Positions 9,674-18,954 of a stretch of DNA of 64,000 nt are shown one piece after another. The notes beneath the pieces were generated by a model that saw only the letters and a list, made by a program, of their open reading frames with translations, was not told where the DNA came from and made no database searches. Source of the DNA: Mycobacterium aquaticum (lineage in GTDB: Bacteria > Actinomycetota > Actinomycetes > Mycobacteriales > Mycobacteriaceae); contig NZ_MVHF01000003.1 of the NCBI RefSeq assembly GCF_002086485.1, forward strand, positions 290,583 to 354,582, in the 5' to 3' direction. Position 1 is the first letter of the stretch. Each line of letters starts with the position of its first letter. A program made the translations under genes and the position numbers.

Positions 9674-10921
9674 CTACTGCAACGAGGTGAGCAGTTGATT
9701 AAGGGTTCGTGTTTCGGTGGCCTGGTCGGGTGAGGGCGCACGCAGCGCAGAGAGAACCTGGTCGATCTGACCGTCGAGCACGGCCCACCCGGCGTTGTCC
9801 ATCGGTTGCAGGGTGGCCTGGTCGTCGTCCCATGCGGTTTCGAGGTCCTTGATGCGGGTGACCGCACCGGTCTGGTCACCCGCGTTGACTTTCACCAGGG
9901 TGTCCTGCACGATTCCGCGGTACTTGGTGACCGCGGCGGGCGGGAACTGGGCTGTGACCGACTGCCCGGCCGGTAGCGTCACCGCTGCGGCCGATTCCGA
10001 TTCCGCTTCACCGCCTGCGGGCATCTGGTGGGGCTGCGCGGCAGCCCACGCCAGCAGGGCTGCGGTCCCGATGGCGACCACGCCGAGGTAACCGAGCATG
10101 ACGCGCTCGCGGGCGGCGTCACGATCTGGCGCCGCCGCGGTGGCAACGTCGCGTTCGATCACGTCGGAGCGCGTCACCGAAAGGTAGACGACCGTGGCCA
10201 GGATGGCTCCGAGGAAGATCACGCTCGTCACCGCGACGCCCAGTCCCAGACCCTGCTCGGACTTCGGGGCGGCCAGCCAGTCGCCGAGGTTCGCACCCAG
10301 CGGACGGGTGAGGATGTACGCGAGCCAGAACGACAGCACGGCGTTGGCGCCGAACCGCCAGCCGATCACGATTGCGGCGATCAGCCCGGCCGGGAGGAGC
10401 ACCGACCGCCCCGGACCCCAGCCGGTGAGCTCCAACGTCCAGTCGCCGACGGCCGTGCCCAGCGCGAACGTCACCAGAACGGCCAGCCAGTAGAACAGTT
10501 CACGCGGTAGCGAGACGATGCTGTGGATCGACAGCGTGCGCTCGCGCGCGAACCACACGCCGAACACCACGGCCAGCGCCGCGGCGAAGGCAAAGGTGCT
10601 CGCCGCCAACGGAATTCCCATGGCGTCGGTGAGAATGTCGGTGTAGAGCGTGCCGGTCACGCTGATCACGACGACCGTGAGCCAGTACACGAAGGGGACG
10701 TAGCGGCGCATGCTCAGCTGCCACCCCAGCACGACCGCCAGGATCACGGTGAAGATGATGGCTGTCCGAACCAGCCCGACACCGAGCGTCATGTTGATCC
10801 AGTCGGCGAAGCTCTCACCGACGGTGGTGCACAGCACCTTGATCACCCAGAACCACACGGTGACTTCGGGAACCCGGCTCAGTGCGGAAGAACTGGTCCC
10901 GGATCTTGCGGTATCGGCCAT
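9674..10921 (-). CDS. COG4705-like multi-pass membrane protein
   Basis: A 415-residue protein with an internally duplicated membrane unit: each half has a W/Y-rich helix pair with the pattern FWVIKVLCTTVGESFADW and then FALGTAVGDWTLELTG, typical of the uncharacterised COG4705 family. Eight or more hydrophobic segments are followed by a soluble C-terminal domain of about 120 residues with an amphipathic helical segment. It lies 74 bases downstream of the sensor kinase gene on the same strand and is probably cotranscribed with it. Function unknown; family members often sit beside two-component systems. Confidence 0.65.
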   Translation of the reverse strand: MADTARSGTSSSALSRVPEVTVWFWVIKVLCTTVGESFADWINMTLGVGLVRTAIIFTVILAVVLGWQLSMRRYVPFVYWLTVVVISVTGTLYTDILTDAMGIPLAASTFAFAAALAVVFGVWFARERTLSIHSIVSLPRELFYWLAVLVTFALGTAVGDWTLELTGWGPGRSVLLPAGLIAAIVIGWRFGANAVLSFWLAYILTRPLGANLGDWLAAPKSEQGLGLGVAVTSVIFLGAILATVVYLSVTRSDVIERDVATAAAPDRDAARERVMLGYLGVVAIGTAALLAWAAAQPHQMPAGGEAESESAAAVTLPAGQSVTAQFPPAAVTKYRGIVQDTLVKVNAGDQTGAVTRIKDLETAWDDDQATLQPMDNAGWAVLDGQIDQVLSALRAPSPDQATETRTLNQLLTSLQ

Positions 10922-10995
10922 GCCCGAGACGCTAGAGGCGGGTCCCTGAACCTACGCTGAGAAAGGCTCAACGGAACCTGTTGGCGCGCAGGCCA

Positions 10996-12561
10996 TCAGT
11001 CAGCGGCAAGCGGAATGTACGCGGTCAAGGTGGTGCCCCGGCCCATCGGGCTCACAATCTGCAGGCGGCCGCCCAGTGCCTCCACGCGGTCTTTCAGGCC
11101 GACCAGTCCCGATCCACCGCCGGTGTCGGCGCCCCCCACACCGTCGTCGGCCACCACGATGCGCAGGGCGCCGCCGTCGACATCGACGGACACCTCGACC
11201 TGCGATGCGTCGGCATGCTTGGTGACGTTTGTCAATGCCTCTGCGACAACGTAATACGCACCGACTTCGACGGACTCGCGTGGTCGGTTCGCGACATCGA
11301 CGGACACCTCGACGGGCAGGGGCGCCCGGCGGCCCAACGCGCGCAACGCCGGCCGCAGACCCCCGTTGGTGAGAACCGCGGGGTGTATTCCGTGGGTGAT
11401 CTGGCGGAGTTCCTCGCTGGCCGCTACCAATCCGTCACCGAGTTCGGCGATCTCGTGTGCCAGCGCATCGTCGGGCTGTAGCGATGCCTGCAGCGATCGG
11501 CTCGTCAACGCCAGCGCGACCAACCGCTGCTGGGCACCGTCGTGCAGGTCTCGTTCTATCCGCCGCATGGCTTCGTCGCCTGCCGTCACGATCCGTGCCC
11601 GTGAGGCCATCAATTCCCGGCGGGATTCGGTGTTGGCAATCGCCGTCGCCACCAGCTCGGCGAAGTCGGCAAGGCGTGACTCCATATCCGGCGGCGGCGC
11701 CCCGGGTCGCGAGGAGCCCGCGATCGCGGCACCCCACAGGCGTCCCTCGACGATGATCGGGGCGCCCACCCCGGAGCGCAGGCCGAGGTCACGGATCGCC
11801 GCAGCGGCCGCCCCGGTCGCATCCTCGTGGCTGTCCAGACGTGCCGCACGACCGGTCCGCAGCACCATGCCTGCGACGTTGTCACCGGTCAGCCGCAGTC
11901 GGACGCCTACGGGCATCCGTGGATGGCCTGCCTCGTCGTGGACCGCGACGATTTCGCCGTACTCGTCGTCGACATACCGAAACAACGCCGCATTGCCCAT
12001 GTGCAGGGCGTTGGCGACTTCGTCGGCAACCGCGGTCAGCACCTCGTCGGGCGGCGCCCCGCGGGCGACCAGGGTCGCGACCCGGCGCAGCGCCGCCTGA
12101 CGCTCGGCGAGCTCGCTGACCTTCTCGGCAGCCTCCCGGGCTTCGACCGCACGCAACCGCGCCTGTCCGACGAGCACATTGGCCAGCAGGGCAACGGGCA
12201 TGTACACCACGATCGGGATCAAGTCCTGCAGCGTATGGGGAATCACCATGCCACCGAGGTGCATACGCAGATAGACGACGGTGCTCGCGAACGTCATCAC
12301 CACGCCCATCCACATCGGCCATCCGGCCGAGATCACAAGCACGCCAAGGAAAAACACCACGCCGAACATCTGATGCGGCAGAGCCCTGCCGAGCAGGCCC
12401 ACCAATGCCGCCTCGGCGACGATCAGCACAGCACCGACCGCGAAGCCCAGCCACAGCGGCGCCGTCGGGCCCAGCAGAAACGGCGTCAGCCCTGATGGCG
12501 CCCAGCCGTTGCGTGGTCCGTCGGCGCCGTCGGACCTTGCGGCCAGTCCCTCCGGAGTCAT
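10996..12561 (-). CDS. Sensor histidine kinase, GAF + HisKA_3 (NarL-type), orphan
   Basis: A 521-residue kinase. The N-terminus has about four membrane helices, followed by a coiled linker, a GAF domain (residues about 155-310, from LRRVATLVARGAPPDEVL), the dimerisation/phosphoacceptor box RIERDLHDGAQQRLV (His phosphate site) and an HATPase domain with N-box EALTNVTKHADAS and G-box VADDGVGG. This is the DesK/DevS/NarX type that partners LuxR-type response regulators. No response regulator gene is adjacent. It is divergent from the MDR dehydrogenase gene. Confidence 0.85.
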   Translation of the reverse strand: MTPEGLAARSDGADGPRNGWAPSGLTPFLLGPTAPLWLGFAVGAVLIVAEAALVGLLGRALPHQMFGVVFFLGVLVISAGWPMWMGVVMTFASTVVYLRMHLGGMVIPHTLQDLIPIVVYMPVALLANVLVGQARLRAVEAREAAEKVSELAERQAALRRVATLVARGAPPDEVLTAVADEVANALHMGNAALFRYVDDEYGEIVAVHDEAGHPRMPVGVRLRLTGDNVAGMVLRTGRAARLDSHEDATGAAAAAIRDLGLRSGVGAPIIVEGRLWGAAIAGSSRPGAPPPDMESRLADFAELVATAIANTESRRELMASRARIVTAGDEAMRRIERDLHDGAQQRLVALALTSRSLQASLQPDDALAHEIAELGDGLVAASEELRQITHGIHPAVLTNGGLRPALRALGRRAPLPVEVSVDVANRPRESVEVGAYYVVAEALTNVTKHADASQVEVSVDVDGGALRIVVADDGVGGADTGGGSGLVGLKDRVEALGGRLQIVSPMGRGTTLTAYIPLAAD

Positions 12562-12707
12562 CGATGCATCCTCGATCCCGCGCGTTGTTCGAAGGGCCGA
12601 TTATCCTCGTCCGCCGAGCGAGTCCGCAGACATCGGCGGTGCGTCAGGCCAAAATGGAGTCACTCTTGCCCTCGACCGAGCGACTACGCCTGGAAGGACG
12701 CAGCGTC

Positions 12708-13856
12708 ATGACTGACTCCGCCACCGCCGACCTGCCTGTCTCGGGTCTTGAACTTCGCTCCCTGCTCACCGAGGCCAGTGAGCTCGAGCTGACACTCGAG
12801 CCCCAGCCGGTCACTCCGCCGGGCCCGGGCGAGGTCGTCGTGCGTGTCGAAGCGTCGCCGGTCAATCCGTCAGATCTGGGGCTGCTGCTGGGCGCGGCGG
12901 ACCTGGCGACTGCACGAACCGAGGGCGAAGGCGCGGCCCGGCACACATCGATCTCCGTCCCGCCCAAGGGCTTTCACGCCATGGCGAGCCGCCTCGGACA
13001 GTCGATGACTGTGGGCAACGAGGGCTCTGGCGTGGTGATCTCGGCGGGTGACGACGCGGCCTCGTTGCTCGGGAAGACCGTCGCGGTGCTCGCCGGTGGC
13101 ATGTACAGCCAGTACCGGACAGTGCCTGCCGGCAACTGTCTCGTGCTGCCCGACGACGTGACCCCCGCCGAGGGGGCATCGTGCTTCGTCAACCCGCTCA
13201 CCGCGCTGGGGATGGTCGAAACCATGCGCGACGAAGGACACACGGCCCTGGTCCACACCGCCGCGGCATCCAACCTTGGGCAGATGCTCAACAAGATCTG
13301 CGCGCAGGACAACGTCGGGCTGGTCAACATCGTCCGCAGCGCGGCGCAGGAGGAGCTGCTCAGGGGCATCGGGGCCCGCTATGTCTGCAACTCGACCGCC
13401 GACGACTTCGTCCCGACGCTCGTCGAGGCCGTCGCCGAGACGGGCGCCACCCTGGCCTTCGACGCGATCGGCGGCGGGCGCCTGGCGAGCACAATCCTCT
13501 CTGCCATGGAGACCGCGGCCGGTCGACGGATGACGAGCTACAGCAGGTACGGGTCGTCTGTCCTCAAACAGGTCTACATCTACGGATCCCTGGATACCGG
13601 ACCGACGGAGCTCGACCGCTCATTCGGCATGAGCTGGAGCGTCGGCGGGTGGCTGTTGACCCCGTTCCTGCAGAAGATCGGCCCCTCCCGCATCGCCGAG
13701 CTGCACGCCCGCGTGGCGGCCGGGGTGAAAACCACGTTCGCCAGCCACTACACCCAGACGATCCCGCTGGCCGACCTGCTCAAACCGCAGATCTTACAGA
13801 TGATCTCGCGTAAGGCGACGGGGGAGAAGTTCCTGGTCACACCGGCGCAGACCTGA
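12708..13856 (+). CDS. Zinc-type alcohol dehydrogenase-like (MDR) oxidoreductase
   Basis: A 382-residue medium-chain dehydrogenase/quinone-reductase family protein. The GroES-like N-terminal half has PGPGEVVVRVEASPVNPSDLG and GNEGSGVV; the Rossmann half has TALGMVE...HTAAASNLGQM as nucleotide-binding region. The structural-zinc Cys cluster of classical ADHs is not seen, so a zinc-independent quinone-reductase-like enzyme is likely. Start ATG 12708 follows GGAAGGA. Its last 20 bases overlap the 3' end of the convergent flavoprotein gene. Confidence 0.75.
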   Translation: MTDSATADLPVSGLELRSLLTEASELELTLEPQPVTPPGPGEVVVRVEASPVNPSDLGLLLGAADLATARTEGEGAARHTSISVPPKGFHAMASRLGQSMTVGNEGSGVVISAGDDAASLLGKTVAVLAGGMYSQYRTVPAGNCLVLPDDVTPAEGASCFVNPLTALGMVETMRDEGHTALVHTAAASNLGQMLNKICAQDNVGLVNIVRSAAQEELLRGIGARYVCNSTADDFVPTLVEAVAETGATLAFDAIGGGRLASTILSAMETAAGRRMTSYSRYGSSVLKQVYIYGSLDTGPTELDRSFGMSWSVGGWLLTPFLQKIGPSRIAELHARVAAGVKTTFASHYTQTIPLADLLKPQILQMISRKATGEKFLVTPAQT

Positions 13857-14508
13857 CGGAGCTCGGACGTCCCGAGGCGACCAATGTCCGCACGGAGTCC
13901 GGCAATTCGGCCGATGACCACGAAGCCCGGTGCGGCGTCCCATAATTGACGACGAACGGGACGGTGCCTGCCCACACGTCGGTGTCCTCGTCGGGCTCTT
14001 TGACCGGACTGTCGTTGACCTTGTACACCCAGTCCCCATCGGTGATGGGCATGGCGACGACGTTGGTGGCGGCGATCTCTTTCGGTGTCATGCCACGGAC
14101 TTCGCCCGTGCGCCCGGGAAGCAGCAGATCGCTGAACCGGTCCAAGAGCATGGCGCGTTCTTCGCTGCGGGCGGGCTGCAGATCACCGTAGAGCACCGCC
14201 GACCGGTAATGCACCGACGAGTCGAAAGTGCTGTGAGCGACCACGAGCGCGTCCATCGCGGTCACGCAGAACGCCGCAGAGGTTGCCACTGCGTTGGCTC
14301 CCATCGCGCCGGCGCCAGTCGAACCATGCATGAGAATCCGGTCCTCGTGCCGGACGAACAGCGTCGGCACCGCAAGGGGCCGCGTCCTGCCGTCACGTCG
14401 TTCGACTCCGCCCATGGCGAGCACGCCCCACCACTGCCCGTCGAGGAACTCCTCCAAGGCGGCACGCTCGGTGGACTGTCGACCTTCTTTGCGGGTGAGC
14501 TTCTCCAT
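13837..14508 (-). CDS. FMN-binding split-barrel protein (pyridoxamine 5'-phosphate oxidase family)
   Basis: A 223-residue flavoprotein of the pyridoxamine-phosphate-oxidase-like fold (NimA-like group): WWGVLAMGG...RPLAVPTLFVRHEDRILMHGS is the barrel core, and HYRSAVLYGDLQPARSEERAMLLDRF follows. It is divergent from a MocR regulator with 78 bases between starts. MocR/PdxR regulators very often sit beside and control genes of vitamin B6 metabolism, so a B6-related substrate is plausible, though the sequence alone does not show which. Confidence 0.75.
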   Translation of the reverse strand: MEKLTRKEGRQSTERAALEEFLDGQWWGVLAMGGVERRDGRTRPLAVPTLFVRHEDRILMHGSTGAGAMGANAVATSAAFCVTAMDALVVAHSTFDSSVHYRSAVLYGDLQPARSEERAMLLDRFSDLLLPGRTGEVRGMTPKEIAATNVVAMPITDGDWVYKVNDSPVKEPDEDTDVWAGTVPFVVNYGTPHRASWSSAELPDSVRTLVASGRPSSVRSAPV

Positions 14509-14537
14509 GGCTTACACAAAACCATGATTGCGGCCTT

Positions 14538-14582
14538 ACTGGAACGGCCAGAAACCGCAGATATCGAATGCCAGTATTCTGG
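14538..14582. promoter_or_regulatory. Two CTGG/CCAG dyads between divergent flavoprotein and MocR genes
   Basis: CTGGAACGGCCAG (4-bp arms, 5-base spacer, within 14538-14551) and CCAGTATTCTGG (14571-14582, 4-4-4) lie 31 bases apart, about three helical turns, in the 78-base divergent promoter region. MocR proteins commonly bind paired CTGG-containing sites in their own divergent promoters. The assignment is inference from position and symmetry. Confidence 0.45.
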
Positions 14583-14586
14583 GCAG

Positions 14587-16008
14587 ATGCCGCGGCACAC
14601 CCGACTGGTCCATCTTCCGCTGAGCACCAGCGACCTGAGCGCGAAGTCGATCGCCACGCAGATGGTGGCCCTGATCGCCGGCGGCCAACTCGCGGATGGG
14701 GACTGGCTGCCCTCCACACGTGCATTGGCCGACGACCTCCGATGTTCGCGCACCATGGTCGCGGCCGCCTACGACGAGCTGGTCGCTGCCGGGTTCCTCG
14801 AAGGAGTGCCCGGCTCGGGTACCCGCACGACGTCCGGCGCGGCGGCCGCAGCAGCCGCCGGACTCTCCAGCCGTCCGGCAGGCCGGCCCCGCACCGACCG
14901 CGCGCGGCGTCCGTCGCCGTCGAATGGCATTGCTCCCGAACGGGTTCCCTCGGTGGACCTCCGCCCGGGCTATCCCGACCCGGGGTTGATCGACATGCGC
15001 GCGTGGACCCGCGCCTGGCGCGCGGCGGCGGCCCGGACCCCGACCACCTCGTCGCCGTGGCAGGACACGAGCGATTCGTTCGTCACGGCGTTGACCGATC
15101 ACCTGCGGACGAATCGCGGCATCGACACCGACACCGTGATCGACGTGCCCGGTTCCGGGGCAGCCTTCGAGGCCGTGGCGGCGGTGAGCGGTCTCACGCG
15201 GTGCTATCTCGAATCGCCCTGCTATCCAGCCGCATACGAGGAATTCCTGCGGGCCGGGCTGCACCCGACCTTCGTTCCGGTCGATGACGACGGCCTGCGC
15301 GTCGATCAGCTGGACGAGGCCGCAGGCCTGGTGTACTGCACGCCGGCGCACCAGTATCCGCTCGGACACCGATTGTCGGTGAACCGGCGTGCCGAACTGG
15401 TCGCCTGGGCCAGGCGGACCGGCTCGATCATCGTCGAGGACGACTACGACGGTGAATTCCGCTACGGGGTCGCGCCGCTTCCGGCGGTCCGGTCGGTCCC
15501 GGGAGCGGGGGAGCACGTCGCCTACATCGGGACGGCGTCGAAGATCCTCACCCCCGGCCTGGGCGCGGCCTGGCTCGTCCCACCCCGACCGCTGCGCGAT
15601 GCCGTGCTGACCTACCTGCGTGAGCGTCGGCTCGCGCTGTCCGTGATCACCCGCGACGCGCTCGCGGAGCTGATCCTCGCCGGTGACCTGCAGCGGCACC
15701 TGGCCCGCGCCGCACGCGAGTACCGGCATCGCCGCGACATCCTCATTGCCGCGCTCGGCACCCACTGCCCCGAGCTCTCCGTACTCGGCGTCGAGGCCGG
15801 TCTCCACGTCGCCGTCGTGCTGCCCGGTGAACATGACGACCGGCGCGTCGCCGAGCGACTCACTGCACAGGGATTCGTCGTCGAACCCCTGTCGCTCTAT
15901 CCAGGTGCGGCAGATCGCGAAATCAACGGCCTGGCAGTGTGTTTCGCTTTGATCAACCGAGTCTCCGCCAACGGCTTCGCAATTCGTCTCGCCGGCGCTC
16001 TCGGATAG
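14587..16008 (+). CDS. MocR/PdxR-type regulator (GntR wHTH + aminotransferase domain)
   Basis: A 473-residue transcription factor: GntR-type winged helix at residues about 12-80 (SIATQMVALIAGG...GDWLPSTRALADDLRCSRTMVAAAYDEL), an Ala/Arg-rich linker, then a fold-type-I aminotransferase domain with the PLP-binding EDDYDGEFRY region and Schiff-base Lys in GTASKIL. It senses PLP or an amino compound through bound PLP. ATG 14587 is the first start that gives the normal N-terminus; the frame is open upstream only as a shadow of the opposite gene. Likely autoregulates and controls the divergent FMN protein gene. Confidence 0.85.
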   Translation: MPRHTRLVHLPLSTSDLSAKSIATQMVALIAGGQLADGDWLPSTRALADDLRCSRTMVAAAYDELVAAGFLEGVPGSGTRTTSGAAAAAAAGLSSRPAGRPRTDRARRPSPSNGIAPERVPSVDLRPGYPDPGLIDMRAWTRAWRAAAARTPTTSSPWQDTSDSFVTALTDHLRTNRGIDTDTVIDVPGSGAAFEAVAAVSGLTRCYLESPCYPAAYEEFLRAGLHPTFVPVDDDGLRVDQLDEAAGLVYCTPAHQYPLGHRLSVNRRAELVAWARRTGSIIVEDDYDGEFRYGVAPLPAVRSVPGAGEHVAYIGTASKILTPGLGAAWLVPPRPLRDAVLTYLRERRLALSVITRDALAELILAGDLQRHLARAAREYRHRRDILIAALGTHCPELSVLGVEAGLHVAVVLPGEHDDRRVAERLTAQGFVVEPLSLYPGAADREINGLAVCFALINRVSANGFAIRLAGALG

Positions 16009-16081
16009 AGTTCGACATCCGTGAAGGCGACGGCGGATCAGTGCCGGTGTGGGAAAATCACCGAACGGCGAGAGGCGCGAC

Positions 16082-17524
16082 ATGCGGATGAGAACGTCGG
16101 TTCGGCGAATCCTGGGATCCATCGCGGTGACCACGGTGGCGGTGTTGCTGGGGGCATGCGGCACATCCGCGATATCGAAATCCGCCGACCCCTCCATGGT
16201 GGCTGGCATGCCCGCCACCGATGGACCGTCGGGTCTGCGCTCAAACGCACCCAAACCGTCGCGCACGGTGACCAACACCGACGGCGGCGCCATCGACCTG
16301 CTGGCCGTTCAGTCGGTCAGCGATGTCGAGGACTATTGGAGCGGCGGGGTGTATCGCGACGCGTTCAAACGCAACTTCACCCCGGTCGCCAAACTCATCT
16401 CCTGGGACTCGCGACGATCGTCTGACGCCGTATCATTCTGCGGCGAAACGACTTCCAGCTTGGTCAACGCCGCGTACTGCCCCGTAGACCGGTCAATCGG
16501 GTGGGATCGTGGCGCCCTGCTGCCGTCACTGAAGAAGACTTATGGCGATATGGCGGTGACCATGGTGTTGGCCCACGAATACGGCCACTCCGTACAGCAT
16601 CAGGCAGGATTGAACTCGCCCAACACGCCCGTGCTGGTAGCCGAGCAGCAGGCTGACTGTTTCGCGGGGGCGTACATGAACTGGGTGGCCCAAGGTCATT
16701 CCCGGCGCTTCACCCTGTCCACGGGCAACGGACTCAATACCCTGCTGGCGAGCATGATCGCGTTCCGCGACCCGCTCATGAGCGGCAGGCGCGCGGTGTC
16801 AGGCGGGGGCGAGCACGGCTCGGCATTCGAACGGATCTCGGCGTTTCAATTCGGCTTCGCCGAAGGCCCGGGCACCTGCATGGCCATCGATGTGGACGAG
16901 GTCACCCGCCGGCGCGGCGATCTGCCGGTCGAGTTGCAGCGCAATCAGACCGGCAACTGGCCGGTCTCGCAGGCCTCGGTCAAGTCGGTCATCGCCGCGA
17001 TGAACATCTTGTTCAAGCCTGCGACACGCCCGACTCTGAGCTTCGACACCGTTGCAGCGACCAAATGTCCCGACGCGAAAGCCACACCGCCGGTTTCGTT
17101 CTGCCCGGCCACCAACACCATTGCCGTCGATCTCCCAGCACTGAAGCAACTCGGCGCCCCAACCGACGGTCCGGCCGGCCTCACGGGCGACAACACCGCC
17201 TATTCGGTGCTCATATCGCGATATCTGCTGTCGGTGCAGCAGCAGGCCGGGTTGCCGGTGGATTCGGCCAACGCCGGCTTGCGCACGGCATGCCTGACCG
17301 GGGTGGCCACCACCAAGCTGGCGCTCCAGGTCAGCACGTCCGACGGCAACACGGTTGCCCTGACCGCCGGCGATCTCGACGAAGCCGTGGCCGGGCTACT
17401 CACCAACGGGCTGGCGGCCGGCGATGTCAACGGACTCACGGCACCGGCGGGCTTCGCGCGTATCGATGCGTTCCGCACCGGTGTGCTCGGCGATCAAGAC
17501 GTCTGTCTCAAGCGGTTTCCCTGA
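16082..17524 (+). CDS. Lipoprotein neutral zinc metallopeptidase (YpfJ-like)
   Basis: A 480-residue exported lipoprotein: signal segment ILGSIAVTTVAVLLGAC with lipobox LGAC, then a putative neutral zinc metallopeptidase domain with the active-site helix HEYGHSVQHQ and the downstream third ligand region EQQADCFAGAYMNW. Residues 300-480 form an Ala/Thr-rich domain without recognised motif. Start ATG 16082 follows GAGAGG. It is convergent with the CDF transporter gene, 9 bases apart. Substrate unknown; location is the outer face of the cytoplasmic membrane. Confidence 0.8.
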   Translation: MRMRTSVRRILGSIAVTTVAVLLGACGTSAISKSADPSMVAGMPATDGPSGLRSNAPKPSRTVTNTDGGAIDLLAVQSVSDVEDYWSGGVYRDAFKRNFTPVAKLISWDSRRSSDAVSFCGETTSSLVNAAYCPVDRSIGWDRGALLPSLKKTYGDMAVTMVLAHEYGHSVQHQAGLNSPNTPVLVAEQQADCFAGAYMNWVAQGHSRRFTLSTGNGLNTLLASMIAFRDPLMSGRRAVSGGGEHGSAFERISAFQFGFAEGPGTCMAIDVDEVTRRRGDLPVELQRNQTGNWPVSQASVKSVIAAMNILFKPATRPTLSFDTVAATKCPDAKATPPVSFCPATNTIAVDLPALKQLGAPTDGPAGLTGDNTAYSVLISRYLLSVQQQAGLPVDSANAGLRTACLTGVATTKLALQVSTSDGNTVALTAGDLDEAVAGLLTNGLAAGDVNGLTAPAGFARIDAFRTGVLGDQDVCLKRFP

Positions 17525-17533
17525 GTGCGGGGG

Positions 17534-18547
17534 TTAGCCGATCGGGGCGTGCTCCGCGGGATAGGCGTGGATCAGCGCGGTGGTCAGCTTCGGTACCGCA
17601 TGGATGAGGTCGTGCTCGGCGTCGTGGGCGATCCGGTGGGCGCTCGCGAGGCTGAGGTCGGGGTCGATGTCGAGTTCCGCGTCGGCGTGCAGGCGGTGCC
17701 CGATCCAGCGCATGCGCACACTGCGCACCGCTCGCACTCCGGGGTGTGCGGCCAGCACGGCTTCGGCGGTGTCGATGAATGTGGGGTCCACGCCGTCCAT
17801 GAGACGACGGAACACATCTCGAACGGCCGTGCGCAGCACCACCAGGATCGCCACGGTGATCAACAACCCGACGATGGGGTCGGCGAGCGGGAATCCGAGC
17901 GCCACGCCGCCGGCACCGATCAGCACCGCCAGGGACGTGAAGCCGTCGGTGCGGGCGTGCAGCCCGTCGGCGATCAGCGCGGCCGAACCGATTCGGCGCC
18001 CAACTCGGATGCGCAACAAGGCAACCCATTCGTTGCCGAGGAATCCCACAAGGCCTGCGAGCGCGACCCAGCCGACGTGTTCGATCTGCTGCGGCTCGAT
18101 CAACCTCCGGATCGCTTCCCAGCCGGCGATCACCGCGGACAAGGCGATCATCGCGACGACGAACAGCCCGGCGATGTCCTCGGCGCGGCCGAAGCCGTAG
18201 GTGTATCGGCGGGTGGCGGCCCTGGTGCTGAGCACGAAAGCGATCCACAGCGGAACGCTGGTCAAAGCGTCGGAGAAATTGTGGATGGTGTCGGCCGCCA
18301 ACGCGATCGATCCCGACAGCGCGACGATGACGATCTGGGCGATCGCCGTCAGTCCGAGCACCAACAGACTGATCTTGACCGCCCGGATGCCGGCCGCGCT
18401 GGACTCCAGCGCGCTGTCGATGCTGTCCGCCGCGTCGTGGGAGTGGGGCGCGAATATCTCCCGAACCAACCCGCGCACACCTCCCGGCTGCTCATGGCCA
18501 TGGTCATGATCGTGGTGGTGATGATGATGCGGGTGATGGCCACTCAT
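17534..18547 (-). CDS. Cation diffusion facilitator (CDF) metal efflux transporter
   Basis: A 337-residue metal:proton antiporter. The N-terminus is a His-rich tail (HHPHHHHHHDHDHGH) likely to bind metal. Six membrane helices follow, with metal-site residues in ADTIHNFSDAL (helix 2) and HARTDGFTS (helix 5), then a cytoplasmic CDF dimerisation domain ending RIAHDAEHDLIHAVP. Its start overlaps the kmtR stop by 4 bases (ATGA-type), so it is translated from the kmtR message. With a KmtR regulator, Ni/Co export is the likely role. Confidence 0.9.
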   Translation of the reverse strand: MSGHHPHHHHHHDHDHGHEQPGGVRGLVREIFAPHSHDAADSIDSALESSAAGIRAVKISLLVLGLTAIAQIVIVALSGSIALAADTIHNFSDALTSVPLWIAFVLSTRAATRRYTYGFGRAEDIAGLFVVAMIALSAVIAGWEAIRRLIEPQQIEHVGWVALAGLVGFLGNEWVALLRIRVGRRIGSAALIADGLHARTDGFTSLAVLIGAGGVALGFPLADPIVGLLITVAILVVLRTAVRDVFRRLMDGVDPTFIDTAEAVLAAHPGVRAVRSVRMRWIGHRLHADAELDIDPDLSLASAHRIAHDAEHDLIHAVPKLTTALIHAYPAEHAPIG

Positions 18548-18945
18548 CGCCGTGCCGCTTTCCGCGGGTCGGCGTCGACGGTCAGTTCACGCACCCGGGC
18601 GTCGTCGCGGTGGTGCGGCGGAACGCCGGGGCCGGCGTGTTCGGCGTTGAACACCGCGTCGACGACCAATTGGCGGACGTGTTCGTTTTCCAGGCTGTAG
18701 AAGATCGTGGTGCCCGAGCGTCGCGTGCGCACCAGGCGCGCCATGCGGAGCTTGGCCAGGTGCTGCGACACCGATGGAGCCGGTTTACCCACCCGCGAGG
18801 CAAGGTCGTTGACGGACAATTCGCCCCCGGTGAGCGCCCACAGGACCTGAATCCTGGTGGCGTCGGCGAGCATTCGGAACACCTCGACGATCAGCCCCGC
18901 CTGCTCTTGATCAAGAGGATGCACCGAAGCATTATCTGCATGCAT
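18544..18945 (-). CDS. kmtR: ArsR/SmtB-family Ni/Co-sensing repressor, KmtR-like
   Basis: A 133-residue winged-helix repressor (core VFRMLADATRIQVLWAL...PAPSVSQHLAKLRMARLVRTRR). The C-terminal region keeps residues corresponding to the metal ligands described for Mycobacterium tuberculosis KmtR: His89, Glu102, His103, His111 and His112 here (motifs NEHVRQ, AEHAGP, PPHH), one position later than in that protein. In M. tuberculosis KmtR represses a CDF exporter gene; here repressor and exporter form one operon with a 4-base overlap. A -10 box TAGTAT (18951-18956) lies only 5 bases before the ATG, so the transcript is probably leaderless and autoregulated. Confidence 0.88.
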   Translation of the reverse strand: MHADNASVHPLDQEQAGLIVEVFRMLADATRIQVLWALTGGELSVNDLASRVGKPAPSVSQHLAKLRMARLVRTRRSGTTIFYSLENEHVRQLVVDAVFNAEHAGPGVPPHHRDDARVRELTVDADPRKAARR

Positions 18946-18954
18946 ACGTAGATA
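18933..18954 (-). promoter_or_regulatory. Candidate KmtR operator over the kmtR start
   Basis: An imperfect 22-bp palindrome with perfect TATCT/AGATA outer arms spans the kmtR start codon and the -10 box TAGTAT. A second dyad ACCCT-N7-AGGGT (18958-18974) lies just upstream. Position over the promoter fits repression by an ArsR-family dimer; binding is inferred, not shown. Confidence 0.55.

Noticed and set aside
14536..16293. 585-codon minus-strand open frame opposite the MocR gene
   Set aside because: It runs through both the MocR gene and the start of the peptidase gene, has no domain pattern and no ribosome binding site; the plus-strand MocR has full motifs.
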